From B69-G16 sp964501905 (GTDB lineage: Archaea > Thermoproteota > Thermoprotei > Thermofilales > B69-G16): a stretch of DNA of 64,000 nt. This document shows positions 62,345 to 64,000 of this stretch, piece by piece; position 1 is the first letter of the stretch; every line of letters starts with the position of its first letter. Under the pieces are notes generated by a model. It had not been told where the DNA came from, did no database searches, and worked only from the letters and a program-made list of their open reading frames with translations. The DNA lies in contig CAZCTW010000008.1 in NCBI GenBank assembly GCA_964501905.1, forward strand, positions 1-64,000, in the 5' to 3' direction. The position numbers and the translations under genes were made by a program.

Positions 62345-63060
62345 ATGGGCTTAGCCGAGGAGATCCTAGGGGCGAAGAAGGTGGTAGCGTTCCAACCCCA
62401 CCCCGACGACGGCGACCTAGCGGCGGGGGCTTAGTTAAAATCTTGACGGCTAGAGGAGCAGAAGTCGTCTACGTAACGCTGACGGACGGCTCCGCCGGCA
62501 CTCGGGATTTAGAGTTGACGCTGTCTAGGCTAGCGGAGATTAGGAGGAGGGAGCAGGAGGAGGCGCGGATTTTAGGAGTTAAAGAGTTGATCTGGTTGGG
62601 CTATAGGGACGCCTACCTGCCCTACTCGCCAGAGGTTAGAGATAGGCTCATCTACATATTGAGGAAGTATAGGCCGGAGGTAGTTTTAGCCCCGGATCCC
62701 TTGCTACTCTATGAAGTCCACCCGGACCATAGGCACGCGGGGTTTTTAGCGGCGGAGGCTTCTTTCTTCACTCCGCTTCCTAACGTAAACAGGGAAAGCC
62801 TAAGTGAGGGGTTAACGCCTTTTAGTCCTACTTACGTAGTGTTCTACTTTACTGCTGAGCCTAACGTGTACATAGACGTGGCCGAGGTCTTAGAATATAA
62901 AATCGAGGCGGTAAAGGGGCACAGATCGCATTTCGGCAAGAATATCGAGGGGATTTTGAGGAGGATTGCTGAGGAGCAGGGTTCGAAGATAGGGGTTAAA
63001 TACGCCGAAGCGTTTAAAGCCATTAAACCGTACTGTCTGCACTGTCTCGGGTTTTTTTAG
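62345..63060 (+). pseudogene. PIG-L (LmbE-like) deacetylase with a one-base deletion in a G run
   Basis: ATG 62345 reads MGLAEEILGAKKVVAFQPHP, then DDGDLAAGA and stops at TAG, while the next frame from near 62433 reads LVKILTARGAEVVYVTLTDG and continues to 63060. One G missing in GGGGG (about 62425-62430) explains the break. Restored, the protein of about 239 residues has the HPDD zinc motif of N-acetylglucosaminyl deacetylases and VHPDHRHAGFLAAEA as second ligand. The reading frame from 62443 alone (205 residues) lacks HPDD and would be inactive. Natural decay or sequencing error cannot be told apart. Confidence 0.8.
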
Positions 63061-63506
63061 CCGAAATAGCGGAGCCATTTCTCTAATACTTTGTCGATTA
63101 AGTAGTACATGTTGTTGGCCGTGTCGACTCCTGGGCAGACAGAGTCTACGTAGAGGTAGAGTTTATCGCCGCCATAGAGGATTTCGGCGTCTTCTCCGTC
63201 TCCAGACAAGGGTTTCCTAGTTACTAGAAAGGGATACATGCGGCAGACTCTCGGCCTATCGTGGTATATTAAGCAGTAAGCTACTCCGCCTTTATAGCTG
63301 AGGAATATACAGGATCCATCGCCTTTTTTCAACAAGTAGTACTTCCCATTGTAGCCGACGACTACTGGACCATATTTAACGCTATAGTATAAGACTTCCC
63401 CGCTAGAGAGTTGGATTATGTAACGCCTACAGCACTCGCCGCACCTGACGCAAGTCCATCCTCTGACATCTTTCCAACCGACGTACTTGTGCCTCTTCGA
63501 GCGCAT
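63057..63506 (-). CDS. YkgJ-family cysteine cluster protein
   Basis: 149 residues: WTCVRCGECCRRY, CIFLSYKGGVAYCLIY, RPRVCRMYPF and a late VCPG give the Cys set of the YkgJ/CxxCxxCC family (PF03692), proposed to bind Zn or Fe-S. The product is cytoplasmic; function unknown in this family. ATG 63506 lies within the 3' end of the upstream glycosidase frame. Converges with the PIG-L gene, overlapping by four bases. Confidence 0.85.
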   Translation of the reverse strand: MRSKRHKYVGWKDVRGWTCVRCGECCRRYIIQLSSGEVLYYSVKYGPVVVGYNGKYYLLKKGDGSCIFLSYKGGVAYCLIYHDRPRVCRMYPFLVTRKPLSGDGEDAEILYGGDKLYLYVDSVCPGVDTANNMYYLIDKVLEKWLRYFG

Positions 63507-64000
63507 TTCATCACCGTTCTCCTCGCTCTACTCTTGCCCAGTATACGGAAAGTTATTCCCAAGATAAATATAGCGGAGAGGATTAAAGCCACAGGAGTAA
63601 ATGGATTTTGCTCCTCCCCACAGTCGTGCTCTATCTTGACTTCGACCGTGGATTTAGCGGTACTGGTGCTTATATTTAGAATTCTAAATTTGTAGTCGAA
63701 CGTGTATGAGGAATTGGAAAGTGCCGTTACTCTAAAACCTAGCTTATAGTAGCGCCAAGGCAGGTATATAAGCGCCCGACAACCCCCTTCTCCGGTTCTC
63801 AGGTAAACTGTATATTCTCTATCCTCTACCTTGAAGACAGCCTTCAGGGGTTTACAACTGCTAGATAAGAGTCGGGGCCTATCCAGCACATCTAGTATGT
63901 GCTTCTTCTCTTTTCCATTAGGATATAACAAGCCGAAGCTATCCTCATCCCTCCAGTATGTCCACCACGCATAGCCTAAAGCGTGTTCTTCAAAAAGGCT
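63416..64000 (-). CDS. C-terminal end of a membrane-anchored GH5-like glycoside hydrolase, 5' part outside window
   Basis: The minus frame is open to the right edge at 64000 and reads EEHALGYAWWTYWRDEDS, then FGLLYPNGKEKKHILDVL. This is how (beta/alpha)8 cellulase-like enzymes end (barrel strand 8 with WxYW, then GLL-x-P-x-G). After it come a beta domain (KAVFKVEDREYTVYLRTGEG, WRYYKLGFRV) and a membrane helix (FTPVALILSAIFILGITFRIL), then a basic tail overlapping the YkgJ gene by 91 bases. The overlap is long, so a frameshift near 63530 could have extended the tail. A TTG at 63931 is not the start. Confidence 0.65.
   Translation of the reverse strand, partial: SLFEEHALGYAWWTYWRDEDSFGLLYPNGKEKKHILDVLDRPRLLSSSCKPLKAVFKVEDREYTVYLRTGEGGCRALIYLPWRYYKLGFRVTALSNSSYTFDYKFRILNISTSTAKSTVEVKIEHDCGEEQNPFTPVALILSAIFILGITFRILGKSRARRTVMKCARRGTSTSVGKMSEDGLASGAASAVGVT

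Overview
The window looks like a chromosome segment of a thermophilic archaeon, probably Thermoproteota (Thermofilum-like or a related lineage). Pointers are an archaeal-type tyrosyl-tRNA synthetase, a HerA-NurA pair, V4R, HEPN/MNT, VapBC and AbrB-PIN genes, AT-rich box A promoters a short distance before many starts, frequent GTG and TTG starts, and heavy use of AGG/AGA arginine and ATA isoleucine codons. The exact taxon is inference; no rRNA or tRNA gene was seen.

Layout. (1) 1-17000: a carbohydrate and phosphoester region with an alkaline-phosphatase-superfamily phosphodiesterase cut by the left edge, a GH130-like propeller protein, a DUF3160 protein, a CooC-like ATPase, a ferredoxin, a GH38 alpha-mannosidase, a surface clan-CD cysteine peptidase with CARDB repeats, proC, and a deacetylase-GH114 gene broken by two frameshifts. 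Remnants of a CopB-type P-ATPase and of a hot-dog thioesterase lie among them. (2) 17000-21600: HEPN/MNT pair, ribbon-helix-helix protein, a Ser/Thr kinase ending after a single WD40 repeat, and an amidohydrolase. (3) 22000-34600: two transcription units. One holds a split CobN cobaltochelatase, a ChlI/ChlD-like fusion and a Gate-domain membrane protein. The other holds a membrane-anchored beta-propeller protein, an S-component-like protein with a large outer domain, a double ABC ATPase and EcfT. Both start behind the same inverted repeat, GTATTAC-N14-GTAACAC, placed over the promoter. The likely meaning is one metal (Co/Ni) response controlling chelatase and uptake together. (4) 34800-38240: a decaying island with V4R gene pieces, frameshifted small membrane genes and a VapBC pair. 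(5) 38300-50300: a large surface protein (two alpha/beta hydrolase domains plus an ASST/NHL-like propeller), two long coiled-coil proteins, a CARF-like winged-helix regulator divergent from nurA-herA, and a beta-CASP nuclease. This is the best candidate here for an undescribed nucleic-acid-processing or defence module. (6) 50400-52960: an AbrB-PIN pair, fragments and a zinc-ribbon protein. (7) 53100-64000: a surface protein, a very large subtilase, tyrS, a glycerophosphodiesterase, a frameshifted PIG-L deacetylase, a YkgJ-type protein and the membrane-anchored end of a glycoside hydrolase cut by the right edge.

Several genes carry single apparent frameshifts, some in short homopolymers. Whether these are real decay or assembly errors cannot be settled from the sequence alone, so each is reported with its position.
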